Below are positions 31,489 through 43,085 of a stretch of DNA of 64,000 bases, piece by piece. Both the position numbers and the translations under genes were made by a program. Source of the stretch: Cladocopium goreaui (lineage: Eukaryota > Sar > Dinophyceae > Suessiales > Symbiodiniaceae); contig CAMXCT020000453.1 of assembly GCA_947184155.2 (NCBI GenBank), forward strand, positions 144,227 through 208,226, read 5' to 3'. The notes under the pieces are model-generated. The model searched no databases. It was given only the letters and a program-made list of their open reading frames with translations, and had not been told where the DNA came from. Numbering within the stretch: the first letter of the stretch is position 1; each line of letters opens with the position of its first letter.

Positions 31489-33654
31489 TCAATCAAGCTT
31501 TGCATGAAAACATTGACGGCACTTAGGTGTGTCAAAGGCATGGCGCATTTGCGCTACCTTATACATACTCCCGGTCTTACGACCACACAAGAAGACTACA
31601 CGGTTCTCTGCCTTCATTATGTGCAGAGTTTTCCACTTACAATGTTGATGCAACACTGTGCCTTCAGGTGCTGTGATGTCACGGAAAGACACCTTCGGCC
31701 TGACCGTCGTCTCCACACCGGAGTCTGTAGCACTGCCTGTCGTGGCATGTTCACTCACGGTAAACTCTTCAACATCACGCACTTCTGTTTTGACTGTGTC
31801 AGGTTCAGCATGTGCATCCATGGGCGGCTTTGCAACAGCGCTTGCATCATGTTCAGTAGATTGAGGAAGAGGACCTTCTGTACTCAAACTGGGTAAACCC
31901 CTGAGTCTGCCACTACGGGTGTCATTCGGGTTGAAAACCTTTTCACGGATTTCCTTCAGCATGGACTCCAAGACTCGCAAAGGTCTCGAAGCCCCATCAC
32001 GGGAGTAGACCAGAGCCATTTTCAAACTATGAGTATGGTACCCAAGGCTAAGTCTGTCTTCAAAGGAACATCCTCTCTTTGCTGCAAAGCTCAAACATGT
32101 GGCTTTCAAAGAATGAGACGAAAACCTGATCTGTTTGTTTGTCACATCAACACTGAGGAGAGCGCGCATCCAGCTGCCAGCTTCCGTAGAGCTAAGAGGT
32201 CGTTCTGTGGGTTCTTGTTCGGCATTCGGTGCAGGCATGAGTGGAAAACTCTTGAGTTCATGTATCCCAAGTTTCCTACGACACTCACACCACTCTGCTC
32301 CCCAGTTCCCTGCAACAACTCCTGTACACGGTGCGACCAATGGCAAGTACAAGTGTCTGAGTTGTAAAGCCTTTGCAGTCTTATGAACACCAGTTGCAAC
32401 TTCTATGTAAGCATGTTCACCGTTTTCATCATGGTCCTCAAGCAGGTGTTCACCATGTTGTGCATCACTCCAGCGTGAGCGTGCATACACGCAGAAAAGC
32501 AACATCCCTGCAAAAACTCTGTTCCAAATCTCAGTATCTGTGAAAAGGACATGGTGAAGTACTTCAAGCTGTTTTACTGACAACGGTTCTGCCTGCTGAA
32601 TTTTGTGGCTGACATCTAAGGCCGCAACTCCTTGGCAACGTCTGCTTAGCGTGAATCCATCAAACTCCAGGACCCCAAGCACATGTCTGCAAAACGTCAC
32701 TGCCTCTATGAAACCTTTCAGCCTTGAAGGTGGTGCACCGTTCTCACGTTCAACACAAAGGAATTCATAAAACTGCGATTCATCACATGGAAATTTCCTG
32801 CCACGGTCAATGAAAAAGTTTGTCAACCTCGACATACTCCTGCATCGCTTCATTATGGTGGCAGGTGCACGGTTGTGGAAAATATCAACCAAAACTTGAG
32901 CCTGTGCAGAGAAACCAGTACGACTGAAGATCTGTTCAACAATCTGTACGCTCTTCGTCCACACCCCAAGCATTGCATGCCATCTGTGAATTGCAGTTTG
33001 CCATTCCGCCTCCCGTTGTTCCTTCCAGGTCATCACTGTAGTTGTACGTACATGATCCATGAAGGTTGCAGCTAACTTGACGGTCTTCTGCTTGCGTGTC
33101 AAAGGTTCAGAAACTTCTCCAGCATCAAACTCATGCGTTGGATCAACAGGCCTTTTGAAATTGCTGTCAAAGCTGCAGAGAAAATCTTTGCTTGGATCGA
33201 AGAAGTCATTCCAGAATCCAGTCTCCCAGAAATGTTTGATGCCTTCATGTCGTAATTGACTCCTAGCTAAACCAAAAACGTTTGCAGCAGAGTAACCTTC
33301 AATGGTCGAAGGCACGTCACACCCAATGGAGGGTTGTGTAATTTCAGAAGGGCTGTATTGCGATTCAGGAACATACTCATCACAAAAGGTCAGTTCTTGT
33401 CCAGAAAGGTTTTGTCCAACCCCATAAGCATCTGACAAAAAGTCCACAGTGCCAGAGTTCAAATTTCCAGCCGTGTTGTCACTGGACTGCAGTCCCATCA
33501 TCTCATCAGCGATGCTCTTTTCCTGCAGCAAACTGTCTCCATGTTCTACTTCCAGAGCGGCATTTTCAAGAGCTGCAAGGTGTCTTGCATTAACCTGTTC
33601 TTGGTCTACAGGAAAGCCAACAAACGTCCAGTCTCCATCAGACTTAACGACCAT
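31489..33654 (-). CDS. Copy B tyrosine recombinase
   Basis: 721 residues from ATG 33654, which lies 22 bp inside repeat A1. The N-terminal half is element specific. The SAM-like core-binding region includes FIDRGRKFPCDESQFYEFL. The catalytic domain shows YARSRWSDAQH (first Arg), SSHSLKATCLSFAAKRG (box II, HxxK where HxxR is usual), LGYHT (His) and ALVYSRDG (tyrosine nucleophile). The C-terminal tail ends FLCGRKTG...CRQCF, a Cys motif shared with copies A and C. The enzyme would insert a circular DNA copy without target duplication. The frame is intact although RT is missing from the same element. It is the first ORF, upstream of gag. Confidence 0.88.
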   Translation of the reverse strand: MVVKSDGDWTFVGFPVDQEQVNARHLAALENAALEVEHGDSLLQEKSIADEMMGLQSSDNTAGNLNSGTVDFLSDAYGVGQNLSGQELTFCDEYVPESQYSPSEITQPSIGCDVPSTIEGYSAANVFGLARSQLRHEGIKHFWETGFWNDFFDPSKDFLCSFDSNFKRPVDPTHEFDAGEVSEPLTRKQKTVKLAATFMDHVRTTTVMTWKEQREAEWQTAIHRWHAMLGVWTKSVQIVEQIFSRTGFSAQAQVLVDIFHNRAPATIMKRCRSMSRLTNFFIDRGRKFPCDESQFYEFLCVERENGAPPSRLKGFIEAVTFCRHVLGVLEFDGFTLSRRCQGVAALDVSHKIQQAEPLSVKQLEVLHHVLFTDTEIWNRVFAGMLLFCVYARSRWSDAQHGEHLLEDHDENGEHAYIEVATGVHKTAKALQLRHLYLPLVAPCTGVVAGNWGAEWCECRRKLGIHELKSFPLMPAPNAEQEPTERPLSSTEAGSWMRALLSVDVTNKQIRFSSHSLKATCLSFAAKRGCSFEDRLSLGYHTHSLKMALVYSRDGASRPLRVLESMLKEIREKVFNPNDTRSGRLRGLPSLSTEGPLPQSTEHDASAVAKPPMDAHAEPDTVKTEVRDVEEFTVSEHATTGSATDSGVETTVRPKVSFRDITAPEGTVLHQHCKWKTLHIMKAENRVVFLCGRKTGSMYKVAQMRHAFDTPKCRQCFHAKLD

Positions 33655-33675
33655 TCAGTCGAAGAACCCCATTGC

Positions 33676-33959
33676 TCTTCACGCTCTGGAAAACACGAAT
33701 GTTCCCACCTCACCCTCCCTTAAACCAAGATGTTGAGGATACAAACCTCAAATGAGATTTCATGTCCATACATGTATGAGAAAACAGTTCAACATGAAAT
33801 AAAGAGGACAGGTAAAACACCACCACTCATGGAGTGCGCGTGGTCGTGATCTGCCGACAGAAATTGCAAAACACAGAGCTGCTAATTTTTTGGCATAGCC
33901 AAAAAAAAATTCCTTTATTTGAATAAGGTTTGTATCCTCCTTTCAGGAGGAGTCCCAAC
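33676..33959 (-). repeat. Copy B repeat A1, 284 bp
   Basis: 5' end of copy B on the minus strand and partner of A2. The start codon of the recombinase follows 22 bp inside, so the promoter probably lies in this repeat. Confidence 0.92.
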
Positions 33960-35730
33960 AGGACATTTCAGGATGTCATCGTCCCTGAAAGACCTGCAGA
34001 GCATTGCAGTATGCGCAGAAGTAGATTGTAGCGAAACCAAGTCCAAAATGCCACTCACCCACAGAATAGGCAGGCTGCAGAATCACCACAATCCATCTAC
34101 CAACTGACGAACCATGTAGGCAGTCTTATGCTGCTCGCGGGCGCCCCAGGCTGGCCTACAGGGAGCACCACTGGAATGCACCGGTGAAGCTCACTGCAGG
34201 ACAGTCTGGTCCATGGCATCGGCCGGCTACCTACCGCCCCTCTCGGATAGATGCAGCTACCCATGTAGTGTACCCAGCCAGAGGACATCCCAAGGAGACC
34301 CAAAAGAGACAAACAAATTCCAAACCAAAGAAGCAGAAAGCCCCTTAAAGAAAAAGAGGTCAAGTCAGTAAGAAAGGCAAGGCAAAAAGGCAGGCCCTAG
34401 GGGCACGAAACTAATTGGCCGTCCTGAGTAACCTTAGTGGATCGCAAGAATGTTGTGTCAGTGCCTCTCCAGTCAGTACCTGAGTCAACAAACTTAATCA
34501 AACTGGTCAACAATACTCGTACACTCAACTCTAAGCTCCATTCGTTCGTACCTGAGTGAGGGCAGGGGAAGGTAGCACAAGCAGAGGAGGGCACTCAAGT
34601 CCCAACAAAGACGCAAAACGGCAAAGGACGACCAAACAAGAGCAGAACCAGACAAACAGACCAAGCAACAAACAAACAGGAGGGGGGTGCCGGGGTGGCA
34701 GAGGAGGACAGGGGCGGAGAAGGCTGCACCAATCACATTAGAATAGCAATAGGGCAGCTTAGCGGAGTCCAATGTGGGAACCGGATCATCATCCTGATGA
34801 ATACCTCAGTGTGGCCAAACTAAGCTCCCTGACATCACCTGCAACATGGTGTAGAGGGTGAAAACCCCACACAGGGCTTAGTAGCCTTTGTTGCCATGAG
34901 ACATTTGACGGAAGGATGACAGAGCACAACCACACTCCCAGCACTAAAGCAGGGCAACTAAGCCGTCACAGCTGCAACCAGATACCCAGAGGGAGGTACC
35001 AGCAAAAAACTGGACCAGGGCACCAAACGGGACCAACCGCGGGGGGAGGGAAAGCAACAACAGACAGAGAGACGAGCCAAACAAGGCAAACAACAAGACA
35101 GAACCAGCGGGCCCACCCAAACTCATAGAGGAGCGCAACAGAACCAGGGAAACAAAGAGACGCAACGACAGAAGCACCAAAAAACGAGACCAAGAGCCCA
35201 GTAGGGCAACGCACCAAGGGGACCACAAAACCACAAAAGGGACAGAGGACGGCAAATACCATGAGGAAAGTATGAGGAAAGTAGTGCGCTTGACCTTAGT
35301 AAAAGGTGTAGTCGTAGTGCAATTCAGGATCATTGCACAAGGAGGAGGGGCGTGCACATGAAACAGAAGAGCTGGACCAAAGTAGTGCAAAAAAGGTACG
35401 AGTGCACCTGTCACGTCTATGGACAGACACACAAGTACAAAGGATAGCAAGCCACAACACCATACCCTTGGGAGGATGAGACACCAGTGCACCTGTCACG
35501 TCTATGGACAGATACACAAGTTTGAATTCAAAAGCCTAATGGTCAGCACTAGTGAGGGACTTGCAGGACACGGAGGAGCCAAGAGATAGGTCCCTACCGG
35601 AGTAAAAGGGGCCCCAACCAACCGCAGCAAGGGGGGGCCAAAAGAGAAAACTGCATCAGACAACAAGGACAAAGAGACAGTAACTATAGAGCGACCCAAA
35701 AAACCAGCGGGGGAGAGGGAAGGAAAGAAT
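33960..35730. other. Skewed noncoding DNA, probably intron
   Basis: The plus strand is strongly T-depleted at about 34290-34400, 34560-34720, 34920-35260 and 35600-35720 (minus strand nearly A-free). Hydrophobic minus frames in these stretches are composition artefacts. A 36-bp direct repeat, starting AGTGCACCTGTCACGTCTAT, lies at 35401-35436 and 35486-35521. The same skew fills the proven-looking intron of gene H at 61909-63049, so this may be a further intron of that minus-strand gene, now carrying copy B at its far side. Confidence 0.4.
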
Positions 35731-37174
35731 CTATGTCTGACTCCGTGTAGTGTATTCGAGGTGGTGTTGCTTGTCTGCTCGGAGAGTATCATTCCAGCTG
35801 TTCCCAATCGCAAAGGAGACAGGGTTCGCCCTTTCTGCCCCTGCAGCCAGGAGCCGTAACTCATTGCATTTCGTCTGAAAAGTAACCACGTCAGTATCTG
35901 GTGCTCTTCTGCGTAGTTTCCGATCAGGGAAGGTCCGCTCTCGCACGTGCTGTTGCAGAATCGTTTCTGGTAAGTAGTGGGCTGGTCGTTGGAACAGCAC
36001 CCTGCTTGCTAACTTCCCGCGGTTGACTTCCCAGTGAGTGAACATATGGCGATGCTGTACTTGCTGCTTGAGTTGTGCAGCATACTGGTAGAAACTTTTG
36101 GGCGTGTGCCACAACCTCAGGAGGCTATAATTGGACGGCCACTCAAGTGGACACAGAGTGGCTGTCGGCTTCCACATTGCAGGAGTAAGTCCTTTGGGGG
36201 ATGGTACAATTACTTCCAGGTTGACTCTCGTGGGTCCAGTGGGTTGCAGGCCCCTCATGATGTAGGGTTCTACTACACCCATTGTGTACCCTCGGATGAG
36301 TTCCGAAAAGCAATCAGCTGCCTGGAATTCCTCGTCCAAGGCCAGACTCAATCCTGGAGCGTTTTTGTCAGTGAATTTAACTGCCTGCAGTACTTGATCA
36401 ACCGCTTCTCTCTGCAGCCCCTCAAAAACTCGATGGGGACAAGAGAAGGAAACCTCTTGCGGGGCTTGGATGGCACCGCCTTCTTCCCCTAAAAAACACT
36501 GCGCAATCTTGATTGCTGGCCCAGCTAGCCGGAAACCACGCCAGTAAGGCCGAAATCCCGCTAACCAGGTCGACCCCGGTGTGACGCCGAGAATGGGGCT
36601 GGTTTGTGACGACAACTTTCACAGGGCCACTGGGGGCACGTTTTCGGTTCACTTCTGCACTCTCTTTGGCTGCCCCAATTAGCTCAGAGAGAATTGGACG
36701 AAACCAAAAAGTGGCATACAGCAGGCATTCCGTCTCTGGGGTAGCCAGAGACTCTGCTCGTCGAGTGAGCGAGCATATGTACTGCGAAAGTGTTTCAGCC
36801 AGCCGGAGCGTGAAACTACGGGCAGCATGTGCAAATACCTCCTCAACAGTATCGATCGCATCCCGCAGCCACAGTTCTGACGCAATTGACATGAAAAGGC
36901 GGGCAAACTTTTCCTGCATGGACGTCAGGGAGATAGTAAGCTTGGCTTGCAGCCACAGGTGTGGAAGAGCACCTAGGTTGTCGGGCTGATAGAAAACGTT
37001 GGCTTGAGGCTGTGAACTGTTCATCATGGTGGCCAGCTTGTCCGCAGCACCTTTGATTTCCATTTCCGTAGGATCATCAAATGCCGGTGGGATTGGCGGG
37101 CACCATGGTTCTTCAGGAGGTGTATCCGCTTCATCGGCTTCTTCCTCTACCTCAGATTCACCTTCAGTGGTGGA
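35731..37174 (-). pseudogene. Gene H, C-terminal part of unknown function
   Basis: It continues the helicase frame after an in-frame TGA at 37175-37177. An acidic stretch (EGESEVEEEADEADTPPEEP) is followed by DKLATMMNSSQPQANVFYQP and a helical region with FARLFMSIASELWLRDAIDT. A frameshift near 36600 moves the rest to the frame MSSQTSPILGVTPGS... with GFRPYWRGFRLAG, VDQVLQAVKF and LPETILQQHVRERTF, open to 35731. I recognise no domain. A splice site may end the exon before 35731. It is the downstream end of the giant minus-strand gene. Confidence 0.5.
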
Positions 37175-39403
37175 TCACTCTTCCTCCGACGAAGGATCAT
37201 CCACTGTCTCGCCAGCCCCTTCAGGGCCTACCAGAGGGCTCTCTCTCATATGCACTTGCAGTGCAGGAGCTTGCAGTAGCAGTGGTTGCAGTCGGTGAGC
37301 ATCAAAATAGTGGATACCTGGGATGAGTAATATTCGCCGGTCTTTGGTGGCTTGATGAAAGTACATCTTGCTTCCTCTGAGCCTGTGTACAAGAACTGGG
37401 GAGCCATTGTGGGAAGCACACAGCCACAGTGGAGAGCGGTATCCATCGCCGGCATAGCCATACAGGTATTCCCTATCGATAGAACAGGGAAAGAAACTAC
37501 TCGCCGTGAGGCGGTGGTCACGACTGTGGGAGGCTAACGCTGCAGTGACTTCCTGCGTAAGCCGCAGCTTTGACTTCTGTGCAATGACCAGCCGATACCT
37601 TCTCAGGGATCGCACTCCATTCAAGGTCACTACCATAGCAATGGCAAGGGGCGGTTTGTCTTGTGGATTAAAAGGTGTATTAAGTCCCCACTCAAGGACC
37701 GCTTCTGCGTCCGATGGCACGTGCTTGGGCTCATGAAACTGGACAAGTCTATCTTTGAGGGCGTAGTACCCATAGTGATAGACCGCAAGCGTCTGAGCCA
37801 TCCCGATCAGCCCAGCCATATCAATGGGGGAGACGATGTACGTATGTTTAATGGCTCTGGTGAGCGCGACAGTGGCTCGCCCAAAACAGTCTTCTTTGTC
37901 TTCTAACGATGCTCCTCGACGGCCCCCGCTTAGGAAACCACACCCTGTCTGGACAACAACTGCTATTCGCGCGGTGGCCCCTGCTGCAGACGAGGTTGTG
38001 GCTATTCTCAGTCCTCCAAACCAAGCTGCCTGAAAGCCATGCTGCAGGAGTTGGGTGTGCACCGCCGTGCGATTACACATTACCAAGAGCTGCGCTGTCG
38101 CTCCTTGATTGAGGTCCCGATAGCACTTTTGAAGGTAGTTGAGAAACACTACAATATCCTCAATAGCAGCCAGGAGGTTTCTGGAATCTCTGGGTACTTC
38201 CCATAGCACTGTGCGGAAACCTCCGTGCTCGGCAGTGTGATCGTGAGGGACAAAATGGCCTATTTGGATGGGATTCTGATCATGTAGCACCAGTTCCGGG
38301 TACCTAACTGCGACGATGGCTTTGTACGTCAACAGGGACACTCTGGAGCTGTTGGGCAGTATGATGCCCCATCTATGTGGACCATCTAAGCCGGCTGCTT
38401 CCACCGTAGTTGTACACTCAGGGATGCCAAATTCTTCTGGCGCAGTAGCAATGAGCAGGACAGCTAGTATTGCAGAAATCAGGCAACTCTTAACATTCAG
38501 GTGGCTGAGCGTTTCCTCACTGAAAAGGCGCGCCAGTGAGGTTGGTAGGCGCTGGGCAGTTGTTTCAGTAGTCCAAATTCCTGTATGTGGTGCTTGGCCA
38601 AGGTTGAGTAGCCCAGCCACTTCAGAGTCGTTATCCTGGCTCGCATCCGGCCAGAGGAAGGCAATTAGCTTGGTAAGCCGGGCAGGGGGCAAATAATCTC
38701 CAGGGCGATTCAAGGCTCGTAGTCCAAGGGGACGGTGAAGAAGCTTCTGCCTATTCGCTGCTGCAGCCCTTCCCTTGGATAGGCCTCCAGGTGTTTGCCT
38801 GTGGTCACCCACAAAAACAATCAGTGCCGGTTGCTGGATTGCAGCTAGGGCGGCAATTTCATGGTAGTTGCCGTACTGCTGGCTTTCATCCATAAATGCA
38901 AGCCACACCTCGGAGAGCCAGAGACTAAATGATGAGTATTTCATGGCCATTTCCGCAGTAGCGGAGCCTCCCGTTGCAATCAGAATGCGTTTCTCAGCAA
39001 TGACTCTATTGCGATCACTGCATCGAACATCAATTTTTGTTGCATAAGCTTCGCCCTTTCCTTCCTCGATGCGGCCCAGTAAACGTCCAAAGGCTGTTTG
39101 CGTTGGTGGGGAAAGGTCACTGATTTGGTCAGCTAGAGCTTTTGCAGCAACGTTTTCTTTGTAAACAATCGCATAGAAGTCACTTAGTTCGCAGCTGAGG
39201 GCAATTAACAACACTGCTAGGGAACGAGTCTTTCCGGCACCAAAAACGCCTGCGATACAAAGGTCAGATCGGCCAGTGAGGATCGCCAGGAGCAATGCTA
39301 CTGCCACAATGAGGACATGCCCATCCCCAGAGAGTAGGCTGTCGCGCATGTACTCATCATGTGGACCTGGGAGAACAACTCCAATGCACTCGGACCAATG
39401 CAT
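37175..39403 (-). pseudogene. Gene H, superfamily 1 helicase domain
   Basis: Helicase motifs in order: Walker A AGVFGAGKTRS (residues about 51-61), motif Ia region IVYKENVAAKALA, Walker B LAFMDESQQYG (about 169-178), motif III IVFVGDHRQTPGG (about 196-207) and, far downstream, a VALTRAIKHTYIV block like motif VI (arginine finger). This is the SF1, Upf1/DNA2-like order, so an ATP-driven nucleic-acid translocase is expected. The tail is acidic (DDPSSEEE) and stops at TGA 37175-37177, after which the same frame stays open. The N-terminal side joins the preceding piece by a frameshift near 39385. Confidence 0.8.
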
Positions 39404-40610
39404 CTGTCAGTTTTGTCCTGCGTTCACTCATCATTCTTCGCACTGGGATATTGGGCTGGAGAATGCCCATTGTCAATGGGAGTCGCGCCGGGTTGGCCTG
39501 TGCAAACACCAGCAATTCACATCGACTTCGTGTGTCACCAAGGAATGCCATTTCTTCCATCAACACAGAGAAGTTTGCATGGAAAACAATAGGCTGCGGC
39601 CAATCTCGCACTGGGTCAAAATATTCCACCTCCGCTGGCTGTTGCACTAGAAGGCGGCCACAAAAGGCAAATGCGACAGGCCTGGAGACTAGGACTAGCT
39701 CAAGTGACTTCGGGGCAATTCGACGATATGCACGGGAATCCGCGGATCGACTAGTACCTTGCATTACTTTTTCTTGGACCAGGAAAATGGCACAGCGACG
39801 CGGGCCATCAGGGAGCTGGAAACGCCCAAAAAGTGCCCTACCTGCCATAACATTGGCTTCCATGCTCCCTAGGTTGCCATTTACACATAGACTCCATGGC
39901 GACACGGAAGGAACCGCCTTCGGGTCGCTGAAGAGCAAAAGGGGAGTACCCTCTGTGAGCAACTGTACAACATGAAAACCAGCAAAGGCCTCATATCCAT
40001 ATCGGACCACGAGCTCGACTCCCGGTTGACCTCGCTCTTGTCGTTGCGCCAACTCAACGCTGGTCCAGGGTTGTAGGTGCTGTAGCTGACGACCAGCATG
40101 GTAAGCGTCCAATTGAGGCAACACCATATCCAGCAGGAAGATCAATGTGCGCAGAGAAAACCCACGGAGGAATTCAGCTAACAGGCTCCTCATGAGTTCT
40201 CCCCCTTCCGCGTGCGCCTGCCCAGGGATTGGGATCATGTCAATTAAGACCTGTCGCAAATCCTGTTCCGTAGCAAGGGGGTCATCTCTTACATGTCTGC
40301 CATCACATGGCACCATATGTAGATCAGGGCATCCCTCGCCAGCAGCGTTTGCAATGATCAGGGAGATCAAAGCTGACCCATGAGAGCACTCGTAAGAGCC
40401 CTTCACATCGTATCCCATGCGGTATGACCTCCGGGGTCGTAATCTGGAGATAATCAATATGATGGGTGCCTTCTTCAATTGGTGTGAACAATAGGTGGCC
40501 ATATGCATGTCGTGCCCGGCCACTCCAGGATGGTTGCCCGTCGATGAAGACGATATTATAGCTAAGGTCTGTGAGGGTGTCAGGATGCCACACGCAGAGT
40601 CGGTCCTCAA
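39357..40610 (-). pseudogene. Gene H, segment upstream of the helicase
   Basis: A second frame reads MGYDVKGSYECSHGSALISL, LAEFLRGFSLRTLIFLLDMV, ARLPLTMGILQPNIP and ERRTKLTDALVRVHW. It then shifts into the helicase frame (MHWSECIGVVLPGPHDEYMR). It looks like continuous protein sequence linking the hydrolase-like and helicase parts, with no family recognised. The shift at 39385 and another near 40430 show decay. Confidence 0.6.
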
Positions 40611-41781
40611 GACAATGCAGAAGCACCACTCTTCGTTCCCCAGTTGCCAGCCTCAGCATTTCGGGCGGAGAGGCAATTGCTGCTACCTTAGTGGTACCTG
40701 CAGGTCATGGGAAGCAATCGAATTCATTGAGTATTTTATGGATTGCCAGTCCAGTATACGATCCCGCCGAGAAGCCAAGGACATCGATGTCCCTAATTCC
40801 GTCTGGGATGGATGCCGTCACATAATGAGGAAAGCAGGCTCGCAAAAACATCAATTTGCCCTGTGGGTGATAGCACCTGAAGATTTGACGAACTGCAGTG
40901 ACCCATGTGGGATGGGGAGGCCTTGCATGTGCTGGCCGGATGGTCGCCGCAGTCAATAACCGTATGGCACGGGTGATCAAAAGCTTTCGATTGGCAAATT
41001 TATCCGGCAAAAATGGCTTCCATGCACTCCATCCCAGGGCAGTGGAGAAAAGCTGGTAGATTGCGTACTCATGCGTAGTTTTAGTCAACCCGAGTTGAGT
41101 GATGCGCTGCTCCCAATCATCTGTCATTGCCAGTGAGGGGCCATACACTTTCATTTGCGCATGATTCTGAAAGAAAATGTCGTACTCATGGTCAGGGCTT
41201 AGCAACCCGCCACCCAATCCACTGCAGTGCACTGTGAGGGGTCGATCCGGCATGGGAGAGTCCTCTTGCCAAAGAATATTCATCGAAAGAATCCATTGTG
41301 CCCATTTCTTCGGCCGATCAAACGGAGCTTGCGAAGCTTGCGAAGTGTTTGCTGCATCCCCCGTATAGATCCGCTGGAAGCACTGCACGAGATCAAATAC
41401 TTCTCCTTTCATTTCTGTTGTCCAATCCTCTGGTGCGCGGAACACGGTTGGGAGGCCAAATGTGAGTTCAGCGGCCTGGGCAAGGGCCCGGCACTGAGTC
41501 CGAATTGCAGGTCTTCGTTCCCACAAACCGAGCAACGCCACTTGTTGCTGATACGAGAGTGGGGACGGTGGGATCTTCGCACGGACGCGCAGGCCGATGA
41601 CTGGGAGAAAGTTGTGGTGGAGCCACTGCGGCTGCCACTCTGCTGTCCCAAACAGGGCTGCTGCCAGTGGTAACCAGCCGAATTGCGCCAATTCCTTAAG
41701 TCGCGATGGCAGCCGCTGCTTGGTTCTGGTTCCAAAACTATGCAGTATGGCAGGCCTCATGAAGCCCGGTTCAATTTCCAT
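40430..41781 (-). pseudogene. Gene H, alpha/beta-hydrolase-like domain with in-frame stop
   Basis: The frame from MEIEPGFMRPAILHSFG leads to IDVLGFSAGSYTGLAIHKIL, where GFSAG is a nucleophile elbow (GxSxG). A TGA at 40705-40707 interrupts. The same frame continues KVAAIASPPEMLRLATGERR, LLHCLEDRLCVWHPD (candidate acidic residue) and WSGRARHAYGHLLF (candidate His). Ser, Asp and His in this order fit the alpha/beta-hydrolase triad; substrate unknown. The frame is broken by the TGA and by a shift near 40430, so this copy is decayed, or the TGA is read through. Confidence 0.6.
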
Positions 41782-41784
41782 AGC

Positions 41785-42261
41785 CTAATAAATCTTGTCT
41801 CCTGGTAACACTTTAATCACAACCTCGCCTGGGAGGAGGCTGAGTGTTGGCAGGGCCCCTTGCTCATAGGCGGGCCGGGCCCACTTATGAAAATTGGGTT
41901 GTCTGCCTTGGAAGCCGTCCTTGCAGGTACAGGAAAAGTGACCAACCCTGACCATTGCCCCAATATGCTCCAGGCATGACACCAATCGGCTGCACATCGA
42001 GTGGCGGTGCCTAAAAGTGGTGATCCTAGCAAGCCACTGGACACGGCAGTTTCAGTGTCACAAGGCGGTTGGGTGGTCGATAAGTAGCTTTCGACATGGC
42101 CAAGGTAGGCTGTGCTGGCAATAGCGGCAAGTTCATCTGGGTCTCGCTCAGGGTCGACAAGGTCAGACTTCAGAATTGGCCTGCAATGTCCAGATGCCAA
42201 CACAATAACTAGTCCAGCATTGATTTCCGTGAAAGCTTCACTTAGTAAGATGATTCCTTTG
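41785..42261 (-). pseudogene. Gene H, segment between element C and the hydrolase-like part
   Basis: Starting at 42261 the frame reads NKGIILLSEAFTEINAGLVI when joined across element C to 51079. A frameshift lies near 41995, after which the frame is RVGHFSCTCKDGFQG, then LPGEVVIKVLPGDKIY. A TAG at 41785-41787 precedes MEIEPGF in the same frame. No domain is recognised. Confidence 0.6.
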
Positions 42262-42673
42262 TTATGACATAAAGTTGAACACAAACCAAAACACGCGTGA
42301 AATGAAGTCGCTATAAACAATGTTTCAAACGCGCGACTACAAATCTAAAAACTTGGTGAGGCTATCGCCACGGTAAGAATAAGAACACGCATATATCGAA
42401 TATATATAAACATATATATATATATCACAGTTGAGATGCACGAGACAGAACGGTCTGATCTTTTTCCCAGCGCACGGCTGAACGATTGGGGATGTTCAAA
42501 CGGTCTCTCGGAATTTCACTTCATCACGAACTCTTCGTTCAAACTTTTTGATCTTTTCAATCCCTCGACTGAAAAGAAAAGCGCTTCGCTCTTTTCGAAG
42601 CTCAATCGCTTTGTACGCATTTTTGATTCTTGGCTCTGAAGTTTGTTTGACAAACTACGCTTTCGTTTTTCCC
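42262..42673 (-). repeat. Copy C repeat B2, 412 bp
   Basis: Matches 43084-43496 except one extra T and one A/G change. Contains an AT-rich stretch (about 42390-42426) of ATATAT repeats. Confidence 0.95.
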
Positions 42674-42718
42674 GCTCGGTTGTGTACTTTGGAAATTTTT
42701 GGGTTTTGGGTGGGAGGG

Positions 42719-43085
42719 ACAAAAATTGGAAAAAGGTTTTTGAAACCCTCCGCGCCCACCCTTGACTTGTAAAATACCGGACATAACATTGATTCAAATT
42801 CACAGATAGCTTCGTAACAGACAAATAACATCTGGAGAAACAACCTTAAACCTCAAAAGAAAGTTGTTTCGTTTCAAACATAAAAACATCGCATGTGCAA
42901 GAACAGCACGAAAATGAGCAAGCACTTTGCTTGCAACATTCAGTTGGTGTTACCACCAAGACAACTTGTTCATCTTTTTTTTTTGGAAAGGTGTTTTGGT
43001 TTGTAAGGAAGTTGTTTAACAACTTCCAAACAAATTCAACTTTGTTGTCATAATTCATCATGAGTTTTCAACTCAAGTATTGCTT
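42719..43085 (-). repeat. Copy C repeat A2, 367 bp
   Basis: Matches A1 at 50712-51078 over its whole length. Contains the near-perfect palindrome GGAAGTTGTT-T-AACAACTTCC (43007-43027). Confidence 0.95.

Larger units (their letters stand above)
26115..33959 (-). mobile_element. YR retroelement copy B, RT-deleted, with split direct repeats
   Basis: On the minus strand: A1 (33959-33676), recombinase ORF, gag, in-frame TGA, pol, B1 (27259-27072), A2 (27072-26789), a 486-bp insert, B2 (26302-26115). A1 and A2 are both 284 bp with about three differences; B1 and B2 are both 188 bp with two single-base indels. B1 and A2 abut with one shared base. This A1-ORFs-B1-A2-B2 layout is that of Ngaro/PAT-type YR retroelements. 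No target duplication is seen. The near-identical repeats show recent movement, although RT is deleted and the methyltransferase-like motif is lost. Confidence 0.88.

Noticed and set aside
34944-35517. Hydrophobic minus-strand ORFs resembling membrane proteins
   Set aside because: The strand is almost A-free, so codons for Leu, Phe, Val, Cys and Trp dominate and stops are rare. The same happens in the intron at 61909-63049.
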